From Epiperipatus broadwayi (lineage: Eukaryota > Onychophora > Udeonychophora > Euonychophora > Peripatidae): a stretch of 64,000 bases of DNA. The translations under genes and the position numbers were made by a program. Positions 1-12,466 of the stretch are shown here, in pieces (within the stretch, counting starts at the first letter, position 1; every line of letters begins with the position of its first letter). Under the pieces are notes generated by a model. It searched no databases. It saw only the letters and a list, made by a program, of their open reading frames with translations, and was not told the origin of the DNA. The stretch covers positions 2,356,165 through 2,420,164 of the forward strand of contig JAQFVV010012511.1 of NCBI GenBank assembly GCA_028023455.1, read 5' to 3'.

Positions 1-304
<304 letters not shown>

Positions 305-1094
305 CATATCATCATCAGACCTTTTTTTAAATTTTTAATAATAATTTTGAAGTCATTGAATGTCAACATTTAATTCATAGTTTAGAAATAAGAGACAAAG
401 TGTTTAATATATTCAAAAATTGTTTAAATTATAGATATACTCTGTAAAATGTCAAAAGTATAAAATAATAAGCAAAAAAAAAATTGTATGGAGTGCCTCA
501 AAATTTTATACTCTGTATATTGTTGTTTCTTGTTTTTATAAATTATGTGGGGAAAATTCATATTAAAAAATCAGGGTAAGTATTTTAATATACTGAGGAC
601 TCGAGGAAGTCATGTCTACCTATAGTCAGACTTTGAGTCTTCTTATAGAATGCTATGGATGATGTGATTTAAAATATAATCCAATCCACTCCTCTATTAA
701 TAACCTCGTTACTCTCGGAATTCGAGCTCAGAGTAGAAATCGCAATTGACTCTCTTCAGGCATTTCCACAAATATCCCATAGTAATGATAAATTTAGTTT
801 AAGCTATATATAACTTTTTTATAAATATTAAATCACTAAATTGATTCAACATATATATGTGTGAGTATGTATATTTATAATTATTGCTTTTATAAAATGA
901 CTAAATAAAATAAACAAATGAGACCTGTTTAATTTTAAAATCAAGTTTAACACATTTTAATCAGTAATGGAAACAAAAATATTATCACGTAAATAATTAA
1001 AAATATTAAAATTTAGAATTATAATCTGTGCTTATATATAATACAATAATAAACTATTTAATATCCAAAAAAAACCATAATGTAATTATTTACG
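305..1094. other. Non-genic A+T-rich DNA
   Basis: No open frame, RNA or repeat that I can recognise. The part from about 590 to 780 is more G+C-rich than its surroundings and may be an old transposon remnant, but I cannot assign it. Confidence 0.4.
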
Positions 1095-1096
1095 TA

Positions 1097-2078
1097 TACA
1101 CCTGGGTCTCATTTTACGCGATAGATAGGTTCCTCAGACAACACGCGCAAACGAAATCATGCAAAAATAGACGTAACTTACCTTGAAAAAGAGGGGATAT
1201 GGACTGTGATTTTTCAAAACTCTCATAAAAGCAAAGCACCAACGTAAAATTTACTTTAAAATTTGTGCAAAAAAAAATAAGGAAATAAAATATGACTAAT
1301 AAAAAATTTCAAATTTGAAAAAAATTGATACAAGACAAACTTTTTTTAACTATAATATTTAATTTTATTCAAAACAATATATTTTTATGCATAATTTACA
1401 GTAATTTATATTTTTTATACACGTTTTAATTATTATCGTTAATTATTATCGCTATATGCCGGTAAACAGGTTTGTTTGCAAACTGATAAAAAAATCAGAT
1501 TCTTCACAAGATGAAATACAACTAGCGCCAATGTCACTCTCATGTTGTGTTAATTAATGGTTTTCTGGTGACAACGTAATTAGTAATTAATCTAACAGCT
1601 AAAAATTAAATTCTTATTTTTGTCTTTAATTTTCAATTTTAATTGTGCCCACTGCTATTACTCATCTTTTAAAAATAAACTTGCGGACACTAAATGATTA
1701 ATAATTGATTAAACGTTTTTTTTAAAAAAGCAAAAACAGAATGTGATATAAAATGCAAAATTAACACGCACAATGTTTGAACAAATTTACATTATAATCT
1801 TGTAAAATTTAATGTGTGTATACATAAAATGTGGAAATCATAATTTTAACTTCATTATTGCATGAAATCTTACTATTATAAAGCACTGAAAATATTGAAA
1901 TTACTAAGTTGAAAGTCGAATTTCAAGAATGTGCTATTACTTTCAATATAACATAAGTGCATGAAATTTATTATTTAAAGTAATAGCGCAATATAGGAGT
2001 TCGACTTCCTGTGAAACACGAATTGTGTAACTTCAAAATTATGTTAAATAAGTCCGCGTAAAAAGAGACCCAGGTGTA
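1097..2078. mobile_element. Non-autonomous TIR DNA transposon (982 bp)
   Basis: Two 24-bp terminal inverted repeats, 1097-1120 and 2055-2078, match at 23 of 24 positions. Each starts TACACCTGGGTCTC and ends TTTTACGCG. Both ends are flanked by TA (1095-1096 and 2079-2080), the target duplication expected of Tc1/mariner-type (IS630) elements, although TATA palindromy at the ends leaves the exact boundary uncertain. A subterminal imperfect inverted pair lies at 1913-1943 and 1977-2007. There is no transposase frame inside, so this is a deleted or MITE-like derivative. The superfamily assignment is inferred from the TSD only. Confidence 0.8.
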
Positions 2079-2275
2079 TATAATTTAAAATCATGTGTAC
2101 AATAAATAATACCACCATACCTTATAAATCTATGTATTGTGTCATTAAAATGATTCAGTGTGTGTTATATGTTTGTACCAGATAACATCCATTCACACTA
2201 GAATAACAATAGAATGTATTCTTATATTAATTATGTTATTGATTAAAAAGAAATTATGATAATTGTCAGGTAAGG

Positions 2276-2314
2276 TTCAATTTGGAATATAATAAAACTT
2301 ACTTCCAAATTGAA
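2276..2314. repeat. Perfect 12-bp inverted repeat hairpin
   Basis: TTCAATTTGGAA (2276-2287) and its exact reverse complement (2303-2314) are separated by 15 bp. The function is unknown; it may be a relic of a small hairpin transposon. Confidence 0.75.
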
Positions 2315-3019
2315 ATAATTTAAAAACTTTTACCTTAGTCAACCATCGCTTTCATCAGAGCATATATCAAAATATCAACATCTAGATTTTATTAAATAAA
2401 TAAAAATAAAATGTTCATCTTATCAGTTCTCCATTTATCCTGTTAAGATCAATTTGATAAACGAAATAATTTTTCCAGGTAAATACAATTTATTCACAAA
2501 GGAAATAAAGTTTAAGAGTTATTAAAGTACGCAACGAAGTATTCCAAGATGAGAAAGAATAATGGTTTTATATTCCTCCTTAGATGAAATAAAATGACTA
2601 TGAATGTTGAAAGATAAAGTTCCTTGATCATCCTTCAAAGAGGCAATCCAAATATTCATTCTTTTAAATATTTGTGTAGTAAAATATTTAAAATCTTCTT
2701 CAATAAAATAGTCCATTATTAAGGCAGCTTTTTAATGGGAATTGCGATGATTATATTTTAGGCATTAAGTAGGAATAAATTTACATGTTCAGGTTTAAAA
2801 CATCAGCAGAAATCCCTGGCACAAATTGTCTAGACAGAGAACATCTTTGTAAATTTTTGTCTTCTTAAACATATATTTTGAAAACTCATTTCGAAGACGT
2901 TGATTTCTCTTATAACCTTGTCAATTTAAATGATTATTTTTTTAGTTCTTTATAATATTAAAAGTAAGTAAATTAATTACTTGAAGAAAGTAATTAAAAT
3001 AGTGAATCTTCTTTTTTTC
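2315..3019. other. Non-genic A+T-rich DNA
   Basis: Contains only short unrelated open frames in A+T-rich sequence. I recognise nothing here. Confidence 0.4.
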
Positions 3020-3083
3020 TTAAATGTGTTCTAAATTCGAACACATTTAAATTTACTGACGTAGTTATTGCTTAGATAACTAC
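3020..3083. repeat. Two consecutive perfect hairpins
   Basis: The first hairpin pairs TTAAATGTGTTC (3020-3031) with its exact complement at 3039-3050 around a 7-nt loop. Ten bases later GTAGTTAT (3061-3068) pairs with ATAACTAC (3076-3083), also around a 7-nt loop. No role is evident. Confidence 0.75.
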
Positions 3084-3959
3084 ATAGAAGATTTTTATTA
3101 TAACAATTTTTGTTCATTTTTATACTTGGATTAATTTCTGAAAGCATATCACATAATCATGCTCACACTCTCTATTGTTTAAATATACAATTTGTAATGA
3201 ACTTCAAACGTTTATTTTCTTTGTTTCAACTGATAAAATGCAGCGTTGACTTAAGGCTTTGTCAGTGTTAAGTTTTGGTTAATAAAAAAAAATGCTATTA
3301 GTTGGAAACATTTATTTATGTATGCATATAAATATATTAAAATAATTCATTTTTAGAATTATTATTTTAATATTTAATTAGTTTATGTATATAGCTGATA
3401 TATGAAAAGCTTAAGATAGGTGTAGGTTATTTATATCTGTTAATTTGATATAGGCACAGATAAATTCATAAAGAATCAAATTGTTTTAGGTGAGGCTCAT
3501 ATGGTACTCTCACAATATTATAGTTAGAAATTGTCAAGAAATATTGTCCATTAGTGTTTTGATAAAGAAATTTATATATATTGAAGAAAAAAACAAATGT
3601 ATGTTAATATTACTCCATTCTTCTCATGTGAAGTATAAAAATACTAATATACACTTCCATTCACATGATTGCATATATAAAGATGAGTAAAAAAATTATT
3701 CACACTCTAGTTATATTAAAACTTCTGTTGGTTGTATTGTCTTATTTGTATTTTTTATATGATGTTGTTGTCTCCCTAGTCACTGCTGTGTAATTTTAAA
3801 TATATTTTATCAGTTCAAATGTGATGCAATGCAAGAAAAAATTGTTATCCCATTTGTTATTTGTATTAAAGAAAAGTAGCATGCAGTGATTTATTTTGTG
3901 TGCTCTGAGGGGGTGCCTGCTACTAATATTTATTGAAGACTGCTGGCACAGTATGAATA
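3084..3959. other. Non-genic A+T-rich DNA
   Basis: No feature recognised. A short open frame near 3490-3690 has no recognisable protein similarity and the base composition of its surroundings. Confidence 0.4.
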
Positions 3960-4850
3960 AATGCTTATAAATGGATAGAAAAGAAGTTCACACAAGTTTC
4001 AGTCATAAAGAATGAACCCGATGTTTGTTCACATCCAAATCTAATGACAACATTAAGTGTGTACATGAACTGATTCTATTAGCTAAATGATAGTGGATTA
4101 TGTGGCAAATCATTTTATAAATCAGTGTTAACTTTGTCTATGCAATAATTCATGACAGACTTGTGTTTCAAAAAGATCATATGAGATAGATACTGAAGCA
4201 ATACATAGAATAACACAAGCAGAAACATTTGGTCATCTGCAAACAAAATTGGGAACAATACTGTAAGGAAAGTGAAAGTGTGTTACAAAGAATCATTACT
4301 TGGGATGAGACATGGATTCATCTCTACAAAGCTGAAAATATATCACAGAGTATTGAATGGAAACATTTTCAATTGTCAACCAAAAAAGTTCAACAGTCAA
4401 CCATCAAGTTGGAAAATCGATGCTTATAGTTTTCTTGGGATTCTCAATGACCAATATTTGAACATTTGTAGAAAAAAAGTTCATTGATTAACAGTGCTTA
4501 TTACAGTGAAATGCTCACTGAAGTGGTGAAGTCTAAAATTTGGACAAAATGCAGAGGATTGCTATCCAATCATAGTGTTATTACATGACAATGCTTAACT
4601 GCATACTATTGTCTACACTCTCCAAAGATTCCATTTTGAAATGTTGGAGCATACTTACTATATTCCTGATCTTGGACTATCACTTGTTTGGTTTTCTGAA
4701 AGATGCCTGTGATAATGAAGATTCATATCTGATGGAGAGGTGAAGACAATGGAATATTTATAGCTTGCAGTCCAGCCTAAAATGTGTTTAATGAAGGAAT
4801 ATTAAAACTTAACAAAGGTAAAACTCTCCATACAGTAGTGCTAGTATAGA
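3960..4850 (+). pseudogene. Mariner-type (DD34D) transposase relic
   Basis: Decayed transposase of the mariner branch of Tc1/mariner, the enzyme that cuts and rejoins TIR transposons at TA sites. The clearest part is 4229-4429, with LQRIITWDETWIH (first catalytic Asp, GAT at 4304-4306) followed by SIEWKH, both mariner hallmarks. Downstream, after frame changes, LLHDNA (second Asp, GAC at 4587-4589), TLQRFHFEMLEH and DYHLFGFLKDA (third Asp, GAC at 4675-4677) follow in the right order. The Asp-to-Asp spacing is a few residues short of 34, so there are small deletions. Several in-frame stops and frameshifts make it inactive. The N-terminal DNA-binding half (about 3960-4228) is unreadable and its limits are guesses. 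I found no TIRs. The hammerhead repeat at 4958 begins shortly after it. Confidence 0.85.
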
Positions 4851-4957
4851 GATGGTGATCATGTGATGTAATATTAAAACTTGTTGTCAGTAGATAAAGT
4901 ATATTAAAAAGCAAGGAGATTATGTTGTCAAATGATGTATTTGTCTATTCTGAAATT

Positions 4958-5262
4958 TGATTTGGATTTTCCATCTCAGATTTTCAATGATATGGATGGC
5001 TGAAAAGTTGGAGGTTGGAATAGATTGTAGCCTGTCCATTAAAGTGCGAGGATTTGCTATCTTGATATAAACTGAGTACTGGTTATATATATATGTGTGT
5101 GGGAGATGATAATTGTACCACCTGATGAGTGCTGGTTTAGCATGAAATACGTATATTGGTGATTATTTATCTTTTCTACATGTGTGTGGTCATGTATATC
5201 AGTTGTATAGGATAGTGTGGATAGTTGGTGGCTGCTTGAAAGTCTGAATTCAGATTCCTATA
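4958..5262 (+). mobile_element. Hammerhead repeat, copy A (5'-truncated)
   Basis: Member of the dispersed hammerhead repeat family of this window. It aligns with copies C-G from the segment around CAGATTTTCAATG (4977 on) through the ribozyme (5109-5166) to a tail ending near TCTGAATTCAGATTCC. That tail is shared with copy G and differs from that of copies C, E and F, so A belongs to the older-looking subfamily. It is non-coding. The left boundary is approximate. Confidence 0.75.
5109..5166 (+). ncRNA. Type I hammerhead ribozyme, probably weak
   Basis: Core CTGATGA (5122-5128), stem II TGCT/AGCA with a G-U pair at its base and loop GGTTT, GAAA (5144-5147), minimal stem III ATACGTAT and cleavage site after A5155. 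Stem I is ACCAC against TTGGT, so the base pair next to the core is lost (C opposite T). An outer stem of about five pairs is possible. All catalytic-core residues are present, but the stem I mismatch suggests poor activity. Confidence 0.6.
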
Positions 5263-5959
5263 ATATTTAAATAAACTTAAAAAAGTTTATTAAAATAAAT
5301 TTTATAGCTATAGTGCAAATAATTTAGATATTTTGGAATAATGCAGAAGCAAACATATCTTGGATGTATCATATTAACATTCTAATTAATAGATTTATAT
5401 TTATATCAGTGTTTTATAAAGTCAAAAATATTTTTCCCTTTGAATATTCTTATTACAATGTATTTATCTTTGTGTAAATTTTTATTAAGATATGAAATAG
5501 TAATTAAAATATTTACAACAATATTTATAAAAAAAAAATCAAAGGTATATTTTTAAAAAAAGAGAACAACAGTAACTTAAAATTTGTCACAATTTATATA
5601 GGTAATCAATATTTTTATTATGTATAATTAATATATTTCTATCCTGCACACAGTTATAGTGTATCAGACTTTGGAATGTGGGTTCCTAGGATTGATTGCA
5701 GTTTTGGCACTTTCTGTATTCGAACTTATTCTAGATCAATAAAAGCCATTCAAACATTTTTCTACAATATATATTTTTTAATAATTAGCTTATTTTATAT
5801 TATATTTGAAATACAAAAAATTGTAGTTATTTGAATTGTTTATAACAACCTCCCCTTAGGTTTAATAAGTTAAGAATTATGTTTTATGTAAATATATATT
5901 TTTTTCTCAGTGATGAGATGTTTATTCATCAAGAAAAAAACAGATACAGTGAAACAAAT
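5263..5959. other. Non-genic A+T-rich DNA
   Basis: Nothing recognised. Around 5640-5750 there is slightly less A+T-rich sequence of unknown origin. Confidence 0.4.
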
Positions 5960-6200
5960 GAAATTTCAGGAACAAAATGGTAAGAGGGGAGGATACATGT
6001 AAAAGGGAATGGGAAGTGGAGAGGGGAATTGGTGTGTAGTTCAGGCTGGCTAGAAGAGCATGTCTTTGTGATTGAGTCGTATGGCAGATGCTGAGAGGAT
6101 GGGAGTTGGAGGATTGCCCAAGTGTCTGTGAGGAGTGGAGATGGAGCTAGTTTGGTGTCTCGGGTTTTGAGAATGCGAATTAAGTCCGTAAATCAAAAGC
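5960..6200. other. G-rich island of unknown origin
   Basis: About 240 bp that is markedly richer in G (purine-rich on the plus strand) than the flanks. It has no open frame with recognisable similarity. Its composition resembles the G-rich sense strand of the LINEs in this window, so it may be a LINE fragment, but I cannot align it to one. Confidence 0.3.
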
Positions 6201-7430
6201 TCTTGGACTTATGTAAATATATTTCACTTGTATAAATACAATAAATGAATAAGTAAACAAAATAATAAAAAGCTTTATTGTAAATAATATATATTCTAAA
6301 CATGTAATTTTGTTACTATTTATTACTATTTACAATATCTTTTTAGTGCAAGAACAGAGTAATATCAGACTTATGACCAGTCTAATTTATAACTAAATTG
6401 ACCAGATGAGGCAAAGTTGAGCTTCGTCCAGAGGCCTTTGTCTCTTGAAAGGCAAAGCCAGTAATAGATATATATTTAACAAATATTCATAATTTATTAA
6501 ACGTATTATTAAAATAGATTTATTTAAGAAAATGTACAAAGTATTTTAAATAAAATTATATAAATTTTATTGAATAAAGCATAAAATAAATTGTAATGTT
6601 TAAACTTATTATTTTTAAATAAAATTACTTTTTGTTTAAAGTTCACTTATCTAAATTATTAAAAATCAATTATGCAGTTCCTTTTAGAAAGTTTTAATTT
6701 TTTTTAGTTTGTTTCTTTGAACTTCTTTTTAAATAAAACTGAAACCTTTTTTACAATTTACTAATCTCTTTGATATGACAGAAGAATATTTATTTTTTGG
6801 CTCACTTCGTGGTTGCCAGAATAGATTTTCAATTAAACTTTTACTATTTTCGTGCTTTCATTAAAAAATATAACTATTTTAAAAAAATAAAAATATATAT
6901 TAAATGTTTTTAATAAATTAAAATGATAAAAAATAAACAATTGGCAGAATGGCGATGGTTATTTTATATTCATATTTTATTTTTGAATAGTGGCAAATTA
7001 TATTAATGCTCATCTGACCGACATTATTCTGGAATCTTGATTATATAGTTATATTCATTCATCAAACAATAATTGTGATGTTAACCAGGCTGTATTTTTA
7101 TCTATAATCTAAAAAATCCTAGGCTTGTTTGGAAATTTTTTTCTAAGTTTCATCAATGTTAATGATATTGTTAAGATTGATCTAATGCAATTGTTTAAAA
7201 AGATATATTAAGCCTTCAAGATGATTGTTGTTATTAATTAACTTATTCTACCTTAAAGTGTAAAATAGATAAACATGTTTCAAAATAAATATAATTACCA
7301 CCTAATTTACCAACTTGTATATTTATCTATATACTCAATAAACCATTGTTATTTGTTTTGTTTTATTAAAAACATAAAACTCAGATAAAGTATATTTATT
7401 AAGTCTTACTATACTTTTTAACTCCTCACA
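6201..7430. other. Non-genic A+T-rich DNA
   Basis: No coding or structural feature recognised. Confidence 0.4.
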
Positions 7431-7439
7431 TATATGATA

Positions 7440-7850
7440 TAACTTAATATCATCACCAGTTTTTATCCTTATTAATATCTATTGTAAATCTCTCAAAATG
7501 TAATCTTGTCTCTTTAATTCATAACTTTCTTTTACATATCACTCCCCCAACTTCACCCATGGACTCTGTCTATGTCTTTTACAATATTATTGATCCAGTG
7601 TAAGATATTAGTCATTCTCTTATTATATATTTTAATAACATGTCCACCCAACTCAACATTTTAATTAATTCCTTTAATGATATTAATGATTTCTTTTGGT
7701 TTTTTACTCATAAATTTTTTTTTGCTGACCATCCTTGTTGCTTTTAATATACTTGTCTCCATATTTTATTGTATCGTCTGAACTCTGTGTACTACTCTTC
7801 TTTTATATCCAAGTCTCAAAATTAATATTACAAGATGTTATATTTCAAAC
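7440..7850 (-). pseudogene. RTE-type retrotransposon 3' relic
   Basis: Decayed copy of the C-terminal part of the RTE reverse transcriptase found intact at 33212-33862. Read on the minus strand, HRVQTIQ, NMETSILKATRM, then a Lys-rich stretch, then IINIIKGIN and ELGGHVIKIYNKRMTNILHW follow the order and spacing of QRLQTTQRSMERCMLGVTRR, DLIEKIKRLKWSWAGYIARR and NRWTIEILNW in the younger copy. DNA similarity is also visible around TTTTACAATATTATTGATCC. Stops and frameshifts are numerous. It lacks the polymerase domain and endonuclease, so it is a 5'-truncated, old insertion. Confidence 0.75.
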
Positions 7851-8135
7851 CTTGATCATATTATTTCAGAAAAATATATTTATATCATTAACTATTGGAT
7901 TGCAAATAAATGAAGCTATATAATTTTATTTATATCTTTCTCATCATGTCTTTGACAAATAAAAATCAAATAAGTTAGCTTGGATATTACTGTTACCTAA
8001 AAACTATGCAGAATAGAAATCTGGAGGCAAAATTTAAAAAAAAATGTAATCTTTTTTTTTTTTAATTTTATTTGTAGAACCAGCTATCGAGTTATTTTGC
8101 TATTTATTTTATTATTATTTTTTTTATGTGTCAAA
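7851..8135. other. Non-genic A+T-rich DNA
   Basis: Nothing recognised. It includes poly-T and poly-A tracts. Confidence 0.4.
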
Positions 8136-8210
8136 GCTTTGACCAGGAAGTGAATCCAGCCAGGCCAGCTTCTTGGAAGGCAGCTATGCTAACCACTAGG
8201 CCACCAACGC
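8136..8210 (-). pseudogene. tRNA-Gly(UCC)-derived sequence (tRNA pseudogene or SINE head)
   Basis: The minus strand begins GCGTTGGTGG, continues TAGTGGTTAGCATAGCTGCC and TTCCAAG, and so follows eukaryotic tRNA-Gly(UCC) almost base for base through the acceptor 5' strand, D arm (A-box) and anticodon loop with anticodon TCC. The T arm (GGCTGGATTCACTTCC) and the 3' acceptor strand have drifted and no longer pair, so it cannot be a functional tRNA. It could be the 5' head of a tRNA-derived SINE, or a lone pseudogene. No clear SINE body or A-rich tail is visible. Confidence 0.75.
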
Positions 8211-11200
8211 TTGACAATTTTTTTTAATTTTAATTTGTAAATTTACCTTGTTTTAAAACATTGATTTTTTTTAAAAAAAAAAATCAAAAGAAGCCAGTCT
8301 AGACAGTGATTCAGTAATTTTCACATTAAGTGATACAATAATTTTCAGATTAAATGATTTAGATTCAGACAAATTTAATTTGAAATTTATAACTATATAT
8401 TTTTTTATATTGTGACAGTAGTAATTTTTTTAAAATTATTATTATTTTACTTAAAGTGTTTTGAAAAATATAATTGGAATAACTATTTAAATAATATTTC
8501 ACTAAACCATCAAATTTCGCTGTCAGACTATTCTTTTTGAAACTTAGCTTAGGACCTCAATAATTCTATGTAACATGATAGTAGCTACTTAAATATTGAG
8601 ACAATGAACACCAAATGTCAAGGAATATACTGCAACAAGACTGGATGTTTATGTAAGAATTTTGAAATTTTTATGAATATTATACCTGGGTGAGTGAATA
8701 TTTATTTGCAATAACTTTATCATATTACAATGAAATTAATTTATTAAAGTTAATTAAGAGGAATCGGATATTTATTAAAAATAATTATCCTAATATTAAA
8801 TTTGAAAGAAAGAAAAGAAAGTTAAGGCATTGCATCTAAGTTTAAAAACTGAATTTAAAATATTTTTACTGTATGATAGTATTATTGTTTATTATATAAT
8901 TGATAGTAATAATTTACATTTAATTTGTCTTTAAAGTAATCTAAATGGACTTATGTTTAAGAACAATGTATGTAAAGACAAACTGAAGATGATTTTTATA
9001 TGTCTTATGTTTTTAAAAGAACTTACTATTAATCAAATCAATAAATAAATTATATACTTTAAAAATAACTATTTGGAATAAATGAACTCTGATAAGTCTT
9101 TTTAAAAGATTGAAATTATATCAGATAATAAATGCTTTGAATAATATAGCTATCATTTTATCTGGCAAAAAAAATATCTAGTGAAAAGGTACACATTTAA
9201 AAGGATAAAAATTGCAAATCTTTTAAAGAAAAAAATACTTATCTTAATTTATAAATTACGTGCCGGCTGATATACATATTAAATAAATAATTTATATTAT
9301 ATAATGTTTTCACTAATGTTTTTGATGATGGAAAATGCAAATATTACTTATATTTATTGCAATATATCTGCTATATACAATAGCTGAAAATAACGGAGAG
9401 TACATACAGAGGAAAAACAAATATTTTCACATAAAATGGATCCTTGAATTATTATTTTATGAAGATATTATATGTTAGGATAAAATTTTCAGAAAGGACT
9501 GAAATAAACATTTTATCTTTTCGGGATCGTTAATATTCTTCTTGGATTTTATTGGATTTTATATAATTACTTCTATATTTCTTCAAATGGCACCGAGACA
9601 GGAGTATAATTGTGCACATAGCTTTACACTCATAACTAGGCAATGGGACAAGATTCTTGACAAGTCTTCAGTGACAGGCAGGAGGAGAGAAAGAAAAATT
9701 TTTTTTCATACTTTAAAACTATCTACTTTTATATATATATTAAGTCTAATCTTAATATGTACAACATTACAATTTTTTATTTTAAAGCTAACCTGTTATT
9801 ATATTTTAAATTTAATCTTAAAATAGATTAACTTTACTATTATGTTATATATAAAAAAGGGTATTAAGAAAGTAATTTTCTAAACAAGGTAAATTACAAT
9901 CATAATTGTTTTTAAATGTATGGTCCAAGAAGCAGATTGCTGTAAATGATCTTAATAATAGTTGAGATCATTGGTATTTTTTATATATATTTAAATTGCT
10001 AAACATTTAAATTTTTTCTTATCTGGCTTTTGCACTAAACAGAGTGGATACTCCTATGCTAATCAGTGCAAAGACATGAATATAATAAACCAATCCTGAT
10101 AATTTATCATTACATTATATAACAATTTTACAAAAGCATTTTTAATTTTTAAAAAATAGTAATCAAAGGAATTTCTGCATAAATAAATCATTTTTACAAA
10201 ATAATTGATTAATTTCACATAATTCATAGTTGTTTAAGTTCCTCCATCTTATAGTTTTTATTCAACAATATAGCTTATCTGAAATATAATTAAAAGGAAA
10301 ATATAATATACTTATTTAATTTTTTTTTTAAGTAACAATAGAAAACTGATAGAGACATTTAAAAAATAACTAATATACATATTATAAATACATATTATAA
10401 TTTGTATGTGTTTTAATTGCAAACATATTAATAACATAACATGAAAAATAAATTTTGTATATTTGGATTTTCTCATCCATTTTAATTTTACAAATATATG
10501 TGTTTGCTTTTGTTTACATTGTTATTTTCAGAAATTTAATTAATATTATATTCTTAGTTTAGAACAATTTTTGAGTTAATCTTTTTTAAGCATATTCATT
10601 GGTAAATTATATTTCATTTTATTCAATTCATATTATTTAAGTTACATTTTTTTAAGAATACATGTTGCTTAGTCATTAAAAAAAAATTAAATAAAAATTA
10701 GATAAGTAGTCCATATTTTTTCAAATGTTATTTTTATTTTCATTTTATTTTTTTATAGTATGTAACAGAGCTTTTTTAAGTATCAAGTACAAAAATATAA
10801 TAAATTGCAAATCAATGTCTTCTTATAATAAAGAATAATATTATCACCAAAAAACTTAGTTTTATTTATTAAATAATTAAAAAAAGTTTGATTACTTACT
10901 GTAATAAATATAAAAAATAAATACATTTGAGAATATCTATTTATTACATGGAATTACTTAACTAATTTTTATCACATATATAAATAATCATGACAAAAAA
11001 AATTAAATTTATGATTTTAAAAAAAATGTTGATAAGATAATAAAGTGCATCAGTAAGAAATTAGAAAATGTTTATTATATCAGGTTAAAATATATTTTTT
11101 TATTTTTGCTTTACTTTTTTAACATATTCACAGTAATAAAATATATTTAAATTCATTTTACAGCAAAATATGTAAAAATTCAGCATACAATTCTAAAAAC

Positions 11201-11239
11201 AGCTGTTTGTATATATTATAATGATCTGTCAAAGAGACT
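8211..11239. other. Non-genic A+T-rich DNA (3 kb)
   Basis: I see no gene, RNA or defined repeat. An open frame at 9542-9826 has hydrophobic, A+T-biased content and no recognisable similarity, so I treat it as chance. Confidence 0.4.
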
Positions 11240-11770
11240 CACTCTAGGAGCTAGTGTTAATTTCCTCTAGCTTGACACCTGATTCACCTTTGGCTGCTTT
11301 ACAACTGTTTTCCAATGACTGCAATTACTGTTTAAATTCTTCCATGGTTTTCACTCTAGAAGCTTCTATTTTCTCTTTCACAAACTTCTGAACTGAACTT
11401 CAGCTATCTTATTTTTAAAATTATCTAACTTTCTAGATTGCTCCTCAAATTTCATAGAGTGCTTATCTAATTTTTCAGACTGCTCCTTCAACTTTTTATT
11501 CATCTCTTTCTGAGACTGCTTCTCAAACTGTATAGAGTGCTCATCTAATTTTTTAGACTGCTCCTCCAACTTCTTATTCATCTCTTTCTGAGACTGGGAC
11601 TGCTCATCAAACTTCATAGACATCTTACTAAACCTACTCTCTGTACATTCAAACATCATAATAATCTGTTGTTGGAGATCAAGATTGGCAACCTCTTGAG
11701 TTCCTTCCAGATCTTTAATCTCTTTGGAATCATTCACTTTGGGTATTTTATTAGTAGTAGCAAATATATT
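11240..11770 (-). pseudogene. Coiled-coil ORF fragment, possibly retroelement gag-like
   Basis: The minus strand is open from about 11770 to 11378. It encodes a Lys/Glu/Gln-rich protein with a 26-residue repeat (QKEMNKKLEEQSKKLDEHS then QKEMNKKLKEQSEKLDKHS), which is a 78-bp tandem repeat in DNA and a clear coiled coil. After the stop, another frame continues with VQKFVKEKIEASRVKTMEEF and ENSCKAAKGESGVKLEEI to about 11240, so a frameshift probably split one longer protein. N-terminal coiled coils of this kind are common in gag proteins of LTR retrotransposons, but no zinc knuckle, protease or pol frame is present and the assignment is only a suggestion. There is no clear start Met. Confidence 0.4.
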
Positions 11771-12294
11771 TCAATATATTTTAACACAACTCTCACCTTC
11801 ATAATGATATCTATATTTTAATAACAATTATGAATTAAAATCTGTTCAAGCCAACCAACTCCTAAATCATCACCACTAATAACCTATCTCAGATGGTTCA
11901 TATCTACATTAAAATAATCTAAACCCTGACTATAATCATCACTAGTGATCATGATAGCTTATAAACCTTCCATGATATTAGCCTCTCACAATTCAATCAT
12001 AAAATCTGTTGGCACATTCTGGAATATGATTGCTATTGTCACCAGAAATCCACATAATTAATTTGACATGAAGTATAACATCGAAAAGAAATATTCAATA
12101 TTTCACTTCGGTTATAGAACATCTGTCACCTGACAAATATTCATACAGTTGATAAAATTTTAGTATGCAATTTTGAAAATTTGAAAAAATATTTCAAAGA
12201 TCTGAGTTCTGACTATCTTGTCATACCAAAGCAGCATGTTGTGCTGGGGGACGTTAGAAGCTGAAACTATAGTGCAGTGTCATACTGGAATAGT
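11771..12294. other. Non-genic DNA next to the coiled-coil ORF
   Basis: Less A+T-rich than average and possibly part of the same decayed retroelement as 11240-11770, but I find no LTR or primer-binding site. Confidence 0.3.
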
Positions 12295-12466
12295 CTATCC
12301 TACACCCATCATTCATCAGAAAATCAGGCCTCATGTTATAGGGGGCCAAAAACTATAACTAAAAAGTGGAGCAGGACAACCTATCTCACACCCATCATTC
12401 GACAGCAAATTGGCCCATGTTGGGTGGCCAAAAACTAACCAAAAAGTCCACCAGGACCATAACAGG
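12295..12466. repeat. Diverged tandem duplication (86-bp period)
   Basis: Two adjacent units, 12295-12380 and 12381-12466, share CTATC, CACCCATCATTC, GGCC, CCAAAAACTA and AAAAAGT blocks in the same order. The sequence is relatively G+C-rich and possibly part of a degraded LTR, but unproven. Confidence 0.75.
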
